Shown piece by piece: positions 37,951-52,900 of a DNA stretch of 64,000 bases. Each line of letters opens with the position of its first letter. The first letter of the stretch is position 1. The DNA comes from Plectrocnemia conspersa (taxonomy: Eukaryota > Arthropoda > Insecta > Trichoptera > Polycentropodidae): contig VTFK01000578.1 of assembly GCA_009617715.1 (NCBI GenBank), positions 50,471 through 114,470 on the forward strand, read 5' to 3'. The translations under genes and the position numbers were made by a program. The notes under the pieces are model-generated. The model was given only the letters and a program-made list of their open reading frames with translations. It had not been told where the DNA came from and ran no database searches.

Positions 37951-40900
37951 ATTTGTAAGATTTTCTGTAATTTAACCCATAGAAAAAGACATACTTCATG
38001 TCTTTGGATTTCATGCTCAAAATTGTTATACCATTGCAGTTAACAGACGATATAGATACTAAAAAAAAAAAAATTAAATAACTAATAGATACAAAAATAT
38101 TATTTTATTTTATAAGATCAAGCCACAGCAAAAGTCGTGTTACCTTTTTCAAAACCAAAATGATTTAAATTTATTAAATAGGGATTGACCTGTATTTATT
38201 AAAAAAAAATTGGTATAATTATATAACCAAAGAAATATATTTAAAATTATTATTTAAAACCATTTCGAACAAATGGAAAGAAATATTAGCTCGTCTTAAA
38301 TATAAATAATAACAATGAAAGAGAGATAAAAAATTGAGGTTGCGGCTCAATAATTGCGGTAATATTATATAATATTATATGGTTCCTCTTTTAATACATT
38401 CGTAAGCCACCGGAAACACTACTCTTTGTGTGAAAAGGAAACGCGATAGACGTGCGAAGGCATTTTTAATCCTTTAAAACTAATTGCCAAAAGTGGCTAC
38501 GTGGTAGTTTTACCTTCAAAGCGTTAATATATTTCATGGGTGTGTTCAAAAAGCGATGCAATTGGAACACTAACATCCTCATCCGAATTAAAAATATAAA
38601 ATATGCGTGATTTGCTAATTTGAGGGCAGATGGAAAACTATTCTTTGTTTGGAAAGGAAGCGCGATAGATAATGCATTTTTTTCAGAATAAAAATGACTT
38701 TAGTTATTTTTACCATATTAAAACTAATCCCCAAAAGTGGCTACCTTGTAGTTTTCCATTTAAAGTGTAAATATATTTATTCGTATATACTATTTTTAAT
38801 TTATTATTTGTCATGTCGTAAATATTAGTTATTGAAAATTCTCCATTAATGAGCTAATTTAGCTCATATGTATTAAACAGCAACAAAAAAAACCACGTGT
38901 GTGAAAGCAATTAAAAAGTTTTGGATCACTTAAAACATACACAAAAGTAATGAGTTTCGCAGAACTAAATTAAAAAGTTTTTAACCTTATAAAAACGACC
39001 CATTTAATTATCGTATTATAAATGCGAAAATGGTATTTACTATGTTTAAACAAAAATGAAAGTCTAAAGAATTTTTCTAAAGAAAACTTAGTTTTTAGCG
39101 ATGGGTATAATTCACCTGCCAAAATCATTTTTTTGCAGCTTAAATCATTACAACTGTAAATTAGTGTCAAGAACTAAGTGCACTAATATCGGTGACTGGA
39201 TTTCCGCACTTAATATACAATTCACAAATCGTAAAATACAATTCGCACCTTATTGAATTATAAAATTAAAATATTTTATTTTTAAAAAAAACGTATCTGC
39301 CATCTCGTTAGAAGTTCACTTGCTTTAGCGATTCTTTAACATTTTTTAAACAATCAATTAGCTTCCTAAATCGCAACCAAAAAAAAAAAAAAATGTATCG
39401 ATTTAATTAGTGCTGATAAAATGTATTTATTTTATTATTAAGTTGTACATATGATTTTCATATATCAATATGTATAATATATATATATTACTACACCACT
39501 GACGTTATTATATTTTATTTAAAAGAAAAATGTATATGCTCACGAAACGCATTTGCACGACTGACGTTTTGTCCGTTTTACAACGAAACGTGAATTTGTG
39601 CTTACCCAACAAATATTAAACGTAGCGTGACACATACACAACACGATATAATATATTTTTAAGATAATAATAAAATTATTATTAATTGCTAATTAATATG
39701 TACATATATGTTTGATGCAAATGTATCAAGAACATGTAGTGATATTTTTAATTAAATAAAAAAATCCTAAGACCTGCAGATACGCATGCTAGATGATTTT
39801 AAAAGTTATATTATTATTCATTAGGATAGTACCTAATGCTGAAACGGCCCTGTGTATTATTGCACGCGTGTGTGCGTCTGGTGTCAGGACTTAATAATAA
39901 TTGCTCGTATTATTGGTGAGCGCCCGGAGCGATAAAGCCATGGTCAACCGTGTTCAACACGCACACCAATTACGACACAAAAGTCATCCGTTTGCATTCA
40001 TTATGGCGAGAGTACACCGTAATCCAGGGGTGCTTTTGCCGTCGAAGTAGTTTCAATTTCACAAAAAATGGCGCCGAAGGTAATCGATTCCAGACAAAGT
40101 ATCAAAAAAATTGATTTTTCAAACCTTTGCTGCATTATTTTTGTTACATATATTTGACTTTCTGTCAAATATTTGAAACATGAAATAATTAACATTAGAA
40201 AAATAAAATAAACCTTATAGTAATAATAAGACAAGTAGTAATGAAAAAAATCGTAAAAATACAAAAAGGGCCTACTAATTTTATTTATGCATTGAAAGCA
40301 GGATATATTTAATTATTTTATATTATTAATTAAATTTAAGTTTAAGTAAAGACGTAGTCACTGATTCTAAAGATTAAATCGCCTCATGTTTTTATTTTTA
40401 TTTCTCCAAATTATGGTGTATTAAATAAATTAAAACAACAATTAGTGTCTGTTAATTTAACAAAAATCTGCTTAAACTCTGAATAGCGAAATTTCTATCG
40501 AGCTCTTAAGTTTTTTATAATCATCTGAAATGTCGAAACCTATATTGGTTTGAAAAGTCGAAGCTTGAAAGGAGCATTCACTTAGATTGTGATATGCATC
40601 GAAAATAATTGACACATTTTTTTTAACCAATTGTTTAAAAATTAGAGGTTTTTGTTTTTAACATTTCGCTAATATCGTCCGAGTCATCTTTTAATCTTGA
40701 ATCATTGTAATTTGTAGTAAATAATATTGTAATTTGTAGTCTTGACTATAATACCCATCGAAAAAAAATGTTGTTTATTTTAATATAAAGTATTATAATA
40801 TTAATATATACAATATAATGTACACCCATTCTTCGATTTACGCGGTCAAGAAAAATGTATATTTTTCAGATATGGCCAGAAGTGCTTGCAAAATATTTAT

Positions 40901-43900
40901 TTTGTCGTTACATCCAGAAATAGTGATTTTTCTCAAATTAAAAGACTTAAATATAAATGATATCGAAGAATTGTTTACTGATGAGGTGATAATCGAAGAT
41001 GCTTAGCATATTCTAATATCTGAATCAGATAATGAAATCACTGAAAGTGAAAATAAATATATCAAACCAGCATTATTTATTTAAAAAAATAGATGAAGCT
41101 CTCCAGCTAAGCAGAAAATTAAAAAACAATATGTTACAAATTGATCATTCAAATATGGAAAATGCTCTCAAATTCTAATGGGACCTACGAAATACCTGTG
41201 TACAGTATGAAGAAATAAACACAGTATAAAGAAATATGAAGAATTTATAAAAAATAACTACTTAAGATAACATGGATATTTCCGCTAATTCTGGAATTGC
41301 ACTGACCAGTTATTCTAATGATGATTTTGAACCAGTTATGAAGAAAAGTTTTATTAATGTGTTGTTTTATAAAAAAAAATTATTGTAAACATACTTATGA
41401 CGTATTACATATATCTACTACAATTTTGAAAATGCAACTAAAATTTTTTTTTTATATTTATAATGAACTGTATCATTTTGCGCAGATTTTTGGGATTTAA
41501 CAAGAAATCAATTACTTCATTATTTACGCAGTTTTTTATAAAATAAAACCAATCTTATGTTTTTGTATTTGTTCGTTGCCTTTTTTACGCGGTTTCCATT
41601 TACGCGTGGTTTTAAAAAACGTATCTACCGCATAAATCGGGGATGGATGTACTGATATAAAATAAAAATAATATTTTATTAAATTTAATATCCAGTTTTC
41701 AATTAAAAAAAGTCAAAGCAACAGTTAAAAGTAATAAAAAAAATCTATATTTGTTACCAAATAAAAATAAGCTATCTGATAAATAAATAAAATTTAATTT
41801 AACTAAGCTTTTAATGAGTAATAAAATATATTTTACTTAAAATAAAATTCTCTAGCTCTTCATTTCATGGTCTTGCAAATTTGCAACAATTTCTAAACTG
41901 TAATTATATTTATATGTAACTTTATTAAATCCTTATATTCATATTTGCAACATACTGTTTTGTAGTAAAATTTTTAGAATATGACTTCCAAAATGTTTTT
42001 TATTATTATTATTTCGTTATTATATAAAGTCATATTTAAGCTTTAATATTTTTTTCGACGATAAAAAAATTATAAAATGAAGGGTTAATTTTCTATATTC
42101 GTGTGTTTATTATTCATTAAAAAATTTGTTGAATATAAATATATAACGATTACAAATATTTATCTAAAATATAAATTAGTATAATTATGTTTTTATTGTT
42201 TTTATTAATATGTTAAGCAATATATACTAAACTATAACATGATTATACAATTTAAATACAAATATTTTTAGTTTATAAATATATTTTACAGCTGGTTTTA
42301 ATGTTTATTTATTAGGCAAATATAATCTAAAAAATGGTTACTTTAAAGTTATTTTAATTAATAGGTATTAAACATTTTTAAACGCTCACTTTTTTAAATT
42401 TTTTTTTTTTAATTAACTTTTGTTGCTGGTGAATTGATAAAACTATATAAATAATTTTTTAAATTATTATCTTAGATAAAATCAAATTTGTAAATATTTA
42501 CCAACTATTTATTAAATACATAGCACATGAAAAATATCATGGCATTATTTTTATTTACCCTAATTAAATATAAAAACTTAAACAAGGAAGAAGTTTCAAA
42601 AGTTTTTTTTCATTGTTAGCTGAAAAATTAAATACACAAAAAAGTTTATATTTTTAATTTACATAATTTAAAAATAATCATAATTAAATATTTTTAAGGC
42701 ACAAAATTAGGTACATAATTTTCCTCTTTATCATAAATAAAAAAAGACTTTAACTTATGAACTTTTTACAAATATTTTTGTGTGTTTTGTATTTACAGTT
42801 TATTCATATTGTATTAATAATAAAATCAACTATCGCAAGCTCATTAAAAACAAGCTTCAGAAATAAATTTTAATAAGTCTTTAAGTAATTATCTTTTTTT
42901 TATTTCATGACTTTGAAGTCATATTTGCTGTACTTAAATCTTAAATTTTAAAACATTTACTGTATAATAGCAAAAGAGTAACTGTATGCAATAAATCAAG
43001 CGACTTTAATTTTATATTTGAGTAGGTATTCGATGCGTTCTCCATATGTGACACAAATTAAAGATAATGCACCACATAAGTGCATAATTACATTGTTGGC
43101 TTGATTAACTGTCCATTTTGCGGTTTCGCGTGCGTCTAAGCATCGCCTCGAAGAATTAAATCGCCACACCGTCAAATTCCGACCCTTCAAAGGGTTCAAA
43201 GATCCGCCACTTGGCATTGTCATGCAAATTGAACACTTCCTACCCTCTGAATAGCAACTTTTGATAGATTCTATAATATATAATTTGCCTCAGTCTTGTT
43301 ACGTTAACGACTTTTTTTTCCCATTCATAGAAACCCTCTTTGCCACGCTTTGTGGGTCGCATTAATCAATTATGTCATTTAGGCATCAGCCAGTATTAAC
43401 TATTTGGACACAAAGTAATTTACACTCGAACGGCGCTTATTGATCGGTCATCTCGATAATGGATCCGACTGCCAAGCTACCGAACGATTTTTTTTCTTCT
43501 CTAACTCCCAAACGTGTCCGTGGCTTCAAACACTTCTTAGAAATCGGCAAATTGATTCTTACTGTTCTCTTTCAACGCCTCCGTATCTCGTTTCAAATGA
43601 TAAAAATCCATTTATTTAGAGTAATTGGATCGATACTCGGATCCATGACATGTTTCGTGAGAACGAACGTAGCTCTTGTAAGAAAGAATAAAAAACAGTT
43701 AATATTCGTATTCTGCTTCTGCAGAAGAGTTTAAGCAGGTGACGAATTATTATAAGAGAACGTCACGCAAATGATATTTTCGAGCTGCGAAAACGAAGAC
43801 CAAATGCTTTATTTTTACTCTACTGAGGTGAACCAATTTGTGGTCAGTTGTGTCACGTGATGTGTGACTTTCGAAGCTCACGAATGCATATTTAAAGTAC

Positions 43901-46900
43901 ATATGCATATTTCTAGGGCAATTGCTCAATAGTTTAAGTAGAATTAGAAGCACGAGCTTAAAATAATCTAATCGGTAAAAGCTGTAAACTTGCTAAATTT
44001 TATTTTTATAATCTAATGATATTTTTTAAATAGATAAAATCACAACACAAAGTAAGGCTATTTTAATATGAATTTGCTTTACTTCTATGTTTAATTTAGT
44101 TTAGTTATGTTAGTAAAATATATAATATGTAAGCTGTATAGCAAAATTAATGATTACTTTATATATATAGTATATATATAACTCCAATCGATCTTCACAG
44201 ATGAGGTTTACCTAGATTTTCCTAATATCACGGATGAATATCGTAAAATCGAGTTAAGTCGTACATATTAGGCATAAAACATTTTCTAATAATGAACTAA
44301 TTAAGCTCATACATTTTTTTAAGTATTAAAATAAATAAAATATGACGTTAATAAATAAAAAAATGATAAGTTCCATTATTATATTTTTAACTCCATTTGG
44401 TAAGCCTATATTAAAAACTAAAAGTATGATAGCATTAACTCAGTAAAAGTACTTAAAAAAAATTCACAATTATGTTAGTAGATAAGTATCGATTATTTCA
44501 TTTTTATTGATAGTATTTTCACTATTTAAACATGTTCATATTAAAATATGGATTTATAATATGAAATTTCATTACATAAAAATATTGTTTATTATTGCAT
44601 ATTATACGAAATTATTGTATTTATATCTACAGATTTTTTTTTTATAATATGAAAGGCAAAATGTATAAGGTTAATATTTTTAATGGTTCTTTATCTGTTT
44701 TTTGGCCTTGTATTTATCATTTTTTTCTCGTTGTTATCGTTTTTCTAATAGACTAAAGTAACGTTCATTACAAAATTATTAATACAAATAAAGACATGGC
44801 TATTGCTTAAAGATAAAAAAAAGTTTTTAGTTATATAATTAGTTTTCAAGAGAAAATTAGAATGTGAGATACAATAATTAATAAAATATATAATATAAAA
44901 AACTGTAGGTATGTAGTATAATGTATGTATTTTATATGGCGCCTTATTACTTTTATATTAAATTCCAGTACTGTCAAATAATAATTATTATTGCAAAACA
45001 CTTTGCACTAATACAAGTATTTTTAATAGACTTTAAAGTGATACTTATTAATACACTTTTAATAAAGATATACAGAATATTTTATTCTTAAAACTTTTGT
45101 TAATAAGAATTTTCTAGTTTAAAATAAAAAATTAGAAGAATAAAATAAAAGTCATAGTTATAACAAGAGAGGATGAATTAAGTAAAAATACAGAATTTTA
45201 GTATTAGTATTTATTAAAATACTTAGTTTTTAGATATGGTATTAAAAAAACGTTTGTGGAAATCTATATAAAAAAACAAATAATTTTGTTGTTCTGCAGA
45301 ATTTTTTGCTATAATACTATTTTGATGCAATGATAATGTGATATACTCGTAATTTTGTGGCTATTTCTATGTATTAAATTTATTTTTATGTACTCATATT
45401 TTATAGTCATATTTAAAAATATATTTTTTATAATATAGACATATATATAAATATATTTTTATTTAAAGACTAAACTTAATACCCTATTTGTTATTTTTTA
45501 AAATGTTTAATTAATATAAGGGATCATTTATTTATAACATAATATAATAACAAACAGTGTTTTATTTTTATTTAGAATTTACATATATACCATTCTAAAC
45601 AAACTATTTTTATTATTATGTAGTTATAATCTCCATATTTAATCTTCTAATATTAAATTAAATAATATCATCATTTAATAAATCAATACTATTTTCATGA
45701 TTTATCATAATATTATATATATACATAAATTATATTGTACTTTTACCACCTTTCTAAAATACTCCATTTATTATGTTATTAAACGTTTTTTAGAATTGCA
45801 CAATATTTTTTAAAATTATTTATTTTATCATTAATATATATTATAAATCATAATGTTACTGATTTAAACCTCTATGGTAATTCATGAGAATTGATTATCC
45901 CTTTTAAATATATATATATACATTATTTAACCATTAGCTTAAGTCATTAACAAGCAATTAAAGACTATATTACTGATAACTATGCTCTCCAGTTTTGATA
46001 AAATTATACACTAGTTTATGATTTCAAAAGCTATCTTGAACTATAATCTAAGCAGTCATTGTATAATTAAAATGGTTTACTTGCTTATAACTTTTCGAGA
46101 ACTGTTCCAGCATATTGTGTACATAGAATATATTTCTTATGGGCAAAGCTTTTTAAATGTATTGCTTACATTCAAAAGCTTAAAATACATTTATTGGGTT
46201 TATACACTGAAAATCAGTATTACATTGAGTAAATATTTTGTTATCTAAAGCTGTGTTATTGATATGTTAGAAAAAAAGCGACTTTCCCATCACCGTCGCC
46301 AAATCAGTGATTTGCCTTATTGCATATTATTGTTTAGTATACCATTGTAAAATTAAATAGCAGTTTCAATTGTATTTATTAAGACATATTTATATACATA
46401 CACAATATTAACCCACACCTAAACATTTCGCTTAAAATTCAATATACCGAAACAAGTCATTGTGTCGACACTCGATATTTTGACGCAGCGCTAATATTAC
46501 TCTCGCACACACTTATAAATATCTTCAATGAGAAAGAGAGAAGAAAAAAACGTTTCGAACATTGTTCACAAATTTTGTAACCGAATATGGCGGCCGTCTG
46601 TGCGTCCGTTAGACGCGCGTCACACGCGGTTTCAGTTGGCCGCCGCCGTCAAAAATGCAAATGGCGCCCGGTGGCCATATGCAATTAGACGGCGCGCTTG
46701 TGTTTTGTGTCGAAAACACACAATGGGAAATAGTATTTAATTGGTGAAATGCAAAAGAGATCGACGCGGGGATAATCGCGGTTCAGAGTGCGGCGAAACA
46801 ATGGCGTGTACCGTTACGATAGGAAATCGACTGCAAATGAGGCGAGTGTCGATCGCAATGGCGGCCGGCGCCATTGTTTTTGATAAAAAAAACTTTAAAA

Positions 46901-49900
46901 ATATCATCATAATTGTACTCAGATTTTTTTAAACATATATTTTTAAAGCATATGAATAGAATTCACTCTATCTTTGATAAAAAATAGCAAATTTTAGGTA
47001 ATTTTACAGTTGATACAATTTTAAATTACTTGGATGTTGAAAAATTAACCCTGTAAAATTTTATCATAATATTTTAGCAATGTAAGTAAAAAAATCACAT
47101 AATTTAACTTTCAAAGTCCGTATTAATGTTTTGAATAGTTCTTCAGTTTGTTTGATAGAATGTCCTTACTAGTATAAAAATTCAGACAACTCATTCATGA
47201 TGTAATAAGGAAAAGGGTCAGTTACATCACATATACTAATAAATCTACTTGCCCGTGTTGTTTTGTATTTTTTTTATAGTTAACTATTTTTATATTTTTT
47301 TTTTAAATTTAATTTTAAGCAGTTGAGCTATTTTTTTAAACTATGTGCTGCGGAACACTGATGTTCCGCGAACAAATTATTAACATGTTAGACTTTAAAT
47401 GGTAATATGGTTTATAGTAATATATTTTCGTACTCAGTGCCAACGTAACAGCCGACTGTCATTAGTCTGATGACAGTTGCCAAAATTATCAAGTTGGTTG
47501 ACTGCGCTAATAAATTTGTTTAAAAATCTGATAAAAAGATTAAAAAGCGCTGTCGTAATTTTTGAACATGTCTGTGGGAATATTACCTATTTCACATATA
47601 AATGTGTGTTGTTTCAATAATTAAAATTTAATCAACGAAACCCATTAAACTTTTTGTAAATTATTCATATGACAATGGGTTTGAATATTAAAAAAATATA
47701 AATTGTTTAAATTTGCGTAAAAATGTGATTTTTACAGAAATTAAAAACTGTCTATGAATTTTTTATTGAAGAGAAAATCTTTAACAAAAGGAAAATGCTA
47801 TAATTCGACTGATACATCTACACTTAAAAATAAAATGATATATAACTTGTGGTTTCTTTAAAATCTAATAATACAGATGATAGTGTCAAATAAAAATAGA
47901 GCAAGACGGAAGTACGATAAAAGTTATTAAAATTTTGGATTCATGTTTATTTGCAATTCAGATACACCTGATGCAATGTGTGTTGAATCATAAGTTCTTT
48001 GGCTTTAGCTCCATTTTATATTTATGCTGATCAAAGAAAAAGATATGCATTTTTTATATAAAAAATTGATTCTCTGAAAAAGTCTGAACATTAAATAATT
48101 ATAATTGCTAAAACTGAAAATGAAAATACAATAAATTATCGCGTAAGTTACTACATAAATTACTTTTTAATTTCTTAAATTTGACTAGGGCTTACAAAAA
48201 AATATATATGTTTTATAATTTTAGCAAAACAAGTTTTTTTATAAATTATTTTATGTTTAAAGCATTGAAAAGCAAATTGCATTCTACATTATAAATTTAG
48301 CTAATGTATAACATTTGACTAGCTCGACTAAAAATCATAGTTATTAATTTTTACATAATTATTATTTCAATTGATTAATACAAAATCAGTTTTCTAAGAT
48401 TTTCTTAATCTCATGGATGATGAATAATTAAATTTAAATCAGGCATAAAATACTTTGGACCTCATTTCTTTAAATTTCTATCGCGTCTGGATAATCGTAA
48501 TTAATGCCAATTTAACAACATAAAAAAAATATTGCAATCATTTTTTTAATTTTACGAATAAAAATTGTGATATATTAATAAAATAAAATTGGGATAAATC
48601 GTACATAGTGAGATCTACCTTTAGATTGTAAATTATGAATAGTTTATATTTAAAGGATACGTAATATATTGTAGCATGTCCTCGGAATTTCATTAACGCA
48701 ACACCGTCAGCCTTTAATGCTATAGCACATTATAAATAATTACACGACGCTTAGCATAAACACTGCGATTATTAACACTAATTTACGTAGAAGGAAAAAA
48801 ACATAGATCGATATCGGAAAAATGTCTTCATCTGTGATAATAACGCCATAGTATCGACATTCGAAGCATAGGTGGCAATCGTACTATGAGCAACCCGATA
48901 ACTAATAGCCGTTTACGTGTTGGTAATTGTGTTTCCACCGAGACGAGTTTCTCAAATAATAAGCGCAGATCTCATTTCAATTTCTCGCCGAGGCGGTTAG
49001 TTAATTGCACGTGTAATTAATGAAAATTGGGACCGTTTTACATGGTAGTTCGCGCCTTAGGAGCTAAACGCGTAACCATAACCGTTCGTGTAAAGAGACT
49101 ATTTTAATTTGTCGCCTCGTAACCGTTTCAAGTTTGTTTGTAGTCTGCCAACAATCTGTTATTATTGTGGTGTTGTACAATACAATTGCGCGTTATGCTT
49201 AAGAATCGTAATGTAGCAAGCGATTTATGAAAAAAGTTTATAGACCATATCAATGAAACTCTATCTCACTCCGTGTTTTTTTATATATGTACAATTAAAT
49301 TTAATATTTAAGAACTACATATAAAGATAAAGTGATTTACAGTAACATGATCTTTATTTTATTTTGTGCAAATTTAATACATTATTACATTGTATCTATT
49401 TTGTGATTGGTTCAGTCCATAGTTTAGAGTAGATAAATGTCATATACTAACATTTCTGAATAAATCTATATTTTAATTTATTTCAAATTGCTTTCATTAT
49501 GATTATGCTAAAGTTATATGACTTTAAATTAGATTTTTTGTAATAATCTATTGGTATATCAAGTTATAGTATTTTAAATTAAAAGAATTATAAGTGTGAA
49601 AAGTTCTATCTAAAAATTATTCTACAAAAGTTTTTGCGTAAATTTGAATGTGAATTTTAACTGTTATATCTGTGATGCATCTAAATAATAGATTCTTGCT
49701 TGATATTTTATAAATTAAAAAAAAATAAAAAAAAAAATAGCAAATTTAAATAAATATTTACCACATTAAAATGTGGATATTTTCTATTAAATGTCAAAAT
49801 AAGTTACATTTAAAATCACGTAAAAATAATTTAGCATTCTGGTTTTTCGATATTTTTATTATAAATTTTAATACTGGCTATATACAGTGTTTTTTAACTT

Positions 49901-52900
49901 TTATTTTAGCATATTTCAGTAGCTTGTTTTTGGCTGTCAGAACGTCGCTGCTTAGTTTATTCAGCGGTTTCATTGCTACGTACTGCAGTATAGCACTTGA
50001 TCGGTCGTCAACGCACCGCTGTTTAGTTTATCAAAAATAAAAATTCATAAAAAGACAGCCAGAATGACATGTAAAAATGCCACGTCGCTATAGCCCACCG
50101 TTTAGCCCTTGAGCGCAAATTAATTATTTTTGAATTAAGGGTTGAAAAATTACTTTTTAAAACTCTTAATATATATAAAAAGTAATTTTGATAAAAAATT
50201 TAAAAAAAAAATTTTTTTTTGGAAATTTCGAAAATTTTTGTCGGTTGATGTATCGACCATTGTCCACTTAGGGTCATATATTAAGAATTTATTTAATATA
50301 TAATAAATGATCAAATAGTGGCACAAAAATATCATTTATTGTTTGAAATATATTACATATAAAGAAATAATAATAAAAAATAATTCTTTGAGATTGTTGT
50401 AATGTTTGAATTTGATTTTTGATTTTACCGTTTTTTGGCTGAAAGCGACAACTTCGTTTCATATGGTCGATATATCAACCAAAGAGCTTTCTCGATGACG
50501 TATTTTGACGGTAAGGATGATTTTATTATAAATAGGCATTAAATTATAGACCGTAATGTATCGAAATCGATCGATATATCGACCGATTTCGGCCTTTTCG
50601 CGCTATAGGGCTAAGGGAGTTCTTGTTACATATAGAAAAACGTGTATTTTCTGATTTATTTTGAATATAATAATACAGTAAATTATAGTGAATATCTTAA
50701 TATAATTGATAAGTATAGGACTAAATGATCGTTGAAGGGATAAAACAAATTAGTTTCTGCATAATGACGTAAGTTAATTGTAAGCTGTAATAATACTTCA
50801 TATTAAAAAAAATACATGTGACTTATTTTCAGACTTTTTTCTTGCTTGTTTTAAAGTCATTTAAAAACAAGCATTAGCGAAAAAGTTTAGGTTATACTAA
50901 GTGTATTTGAAATTAAGACATGTTTTTTTGATAATTTTATAATATATAAGGTTATAAATGTTATTTTAATTATACAGTATATTATTGTTTAAATCTGTAT
51001 AAAGTTTATAAAAATGCTCTTTAAAGAGCATGATGATTTGTTATAGTGAGAGTAAATAATCGAAGAACTAGATCTATCTACTTTAATTGATATTAGCGTC
51101 ATGTTTCAAAAGAATTTTGACCTTTTATATTTATATTTAGGTTGTAGAAAAAATTGACAATAAAATCTGTTGCTCTTTTACATTTTTTAAATTTCGAACA
51201 AGATAAATATAAAAAAAACCTCTTTGTATTATTGATAAAATGAGATTTAAATTCGCTGAATAGCTCTTTGAAGAGCCAATACATGTTTGGAATCTACCAA
51301 TTTTTACGCAGATTCTGTTTATTTCAAAGCAAAGACATGGCTGATTAAAGTAGTTCGGAAAACCTTTAACAATTTTTCGCCATTCAAATACTTTTGACCT
51401 TTACTAAAATACGCAAGCTTTCAAGAAAGCTTGCATATTTTAAAGCATCTGACAAGGACCTATATTTTCTTATGTAGCGGTAATAAAAATGCAGTAGTTG
51501 TAACACATTTAAAAATATTTGTATATTTTTTTTTTAAAAAAACAGCTCAATATTTTATTTATGTGCATTAAATTGTAATCCCAAGAATAGTCGGATTTTT
51601 TATTTTATTTTTTCCTACAAATATTTGCAATTATCATATCGGATATTTTAGCTCACATTTAATATGTACCTGTAACTTTTATTGCCTTAATTTGTGTTTA
51701 AATGTGATTTATTTATTAGATAGATATATTTTTTAAGTTCTAAAAAAATCCAAATTCATGTTATATGATAGCAATACATATAAACAATTGTCAAGACCGT
51801 GACCATAAAATGCCATTTTCATGTTATTATGGTAACGTTTTTTTATTCCAAAAAATACCAAAATCAAAGAGCATACGTATGATTAAAAACAATGGACCAT
51901 ACATCTCCATGTAGTTAACTATCTAACTACCTAACAAATCGTTCCCATTCAACTTTTTTTGATAATCACATAGGAAGAGTCGAGTTGTTTAAATTAGATT
52001 CTCATACAAATACACGTGACACACATACAACCACGTGCTTTTTTTATTCTTTGATATATAATAAAAAGAGAACTGCACGCAGAAGAAAATAAACGTTCTC
52101 GATAATTATTCCTGTATATGCGTATTCATTCTGTACACATGTTTCCACGCCGTTAGCCGCATTAAGTTATATGCAAAAGTATTCCACATTCGCTTGAGTT
52201 TTTGTTCCGTCATTCACCGATGCAGAAATAACCAACATTTTTTTCGCTATCAAGGAAATCGATCTTGAAAATTTCGTTATGCGAGGAGACGTGTAATTTG
52301 GCGTTTTTCCGCTATTCGATTCGCGTTCGTTTCAATGCAACGATTAATTTGGCTTATCCACCAATCTCACAATGGTTTAATACGAAGAAAACGATTTTAA
52401 TAATTTGTGGTTGTTTATTTATAATGATATGGGGCAATAAAGTATGCTAATTTAATGTTACGTTCCATATTTATGTTCAAAGACATTTCATTGTTTTTAT
52501 AGAATGATCTATAGTACAACTTTATGTACAATTATTTATATTTTTATTATATAAACATTTAATAAAAACACATTAAGATAAGTTTTCTTTGCATATGATA
52601 TATATTTCATTGTACCACTTTTTAATTTTAATACAAAAATTAAAATCTTATAGATATTTCAGAATTTTGATTCAAAATTACAAATATAAAAATAATTTAT
52701 ATATTTTTTATTATTTTATAATTTATTACGGTGTGTTATCGTATTGTGTGTCAACAACTTTAGTAGCTCATTAAAATATAATTAAAACTGTAAAGAAATA
52801 TGTCCATGAGGTCTGGTATTTTTTACAAAAAAGGAGCCGCGTTAAAAAACTTTAATCTGTCCTTTTGAATAATAATGTTTATCGTGAAAGTATTACCTAG

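Noticed and set aside
46528..46932. Two adjoining plus-strand frames in the CpG-rich island
   Set aside because: Sequence is Arg/Cys-rich by composition, without domain or splice context; better explained as regulatory DNA.
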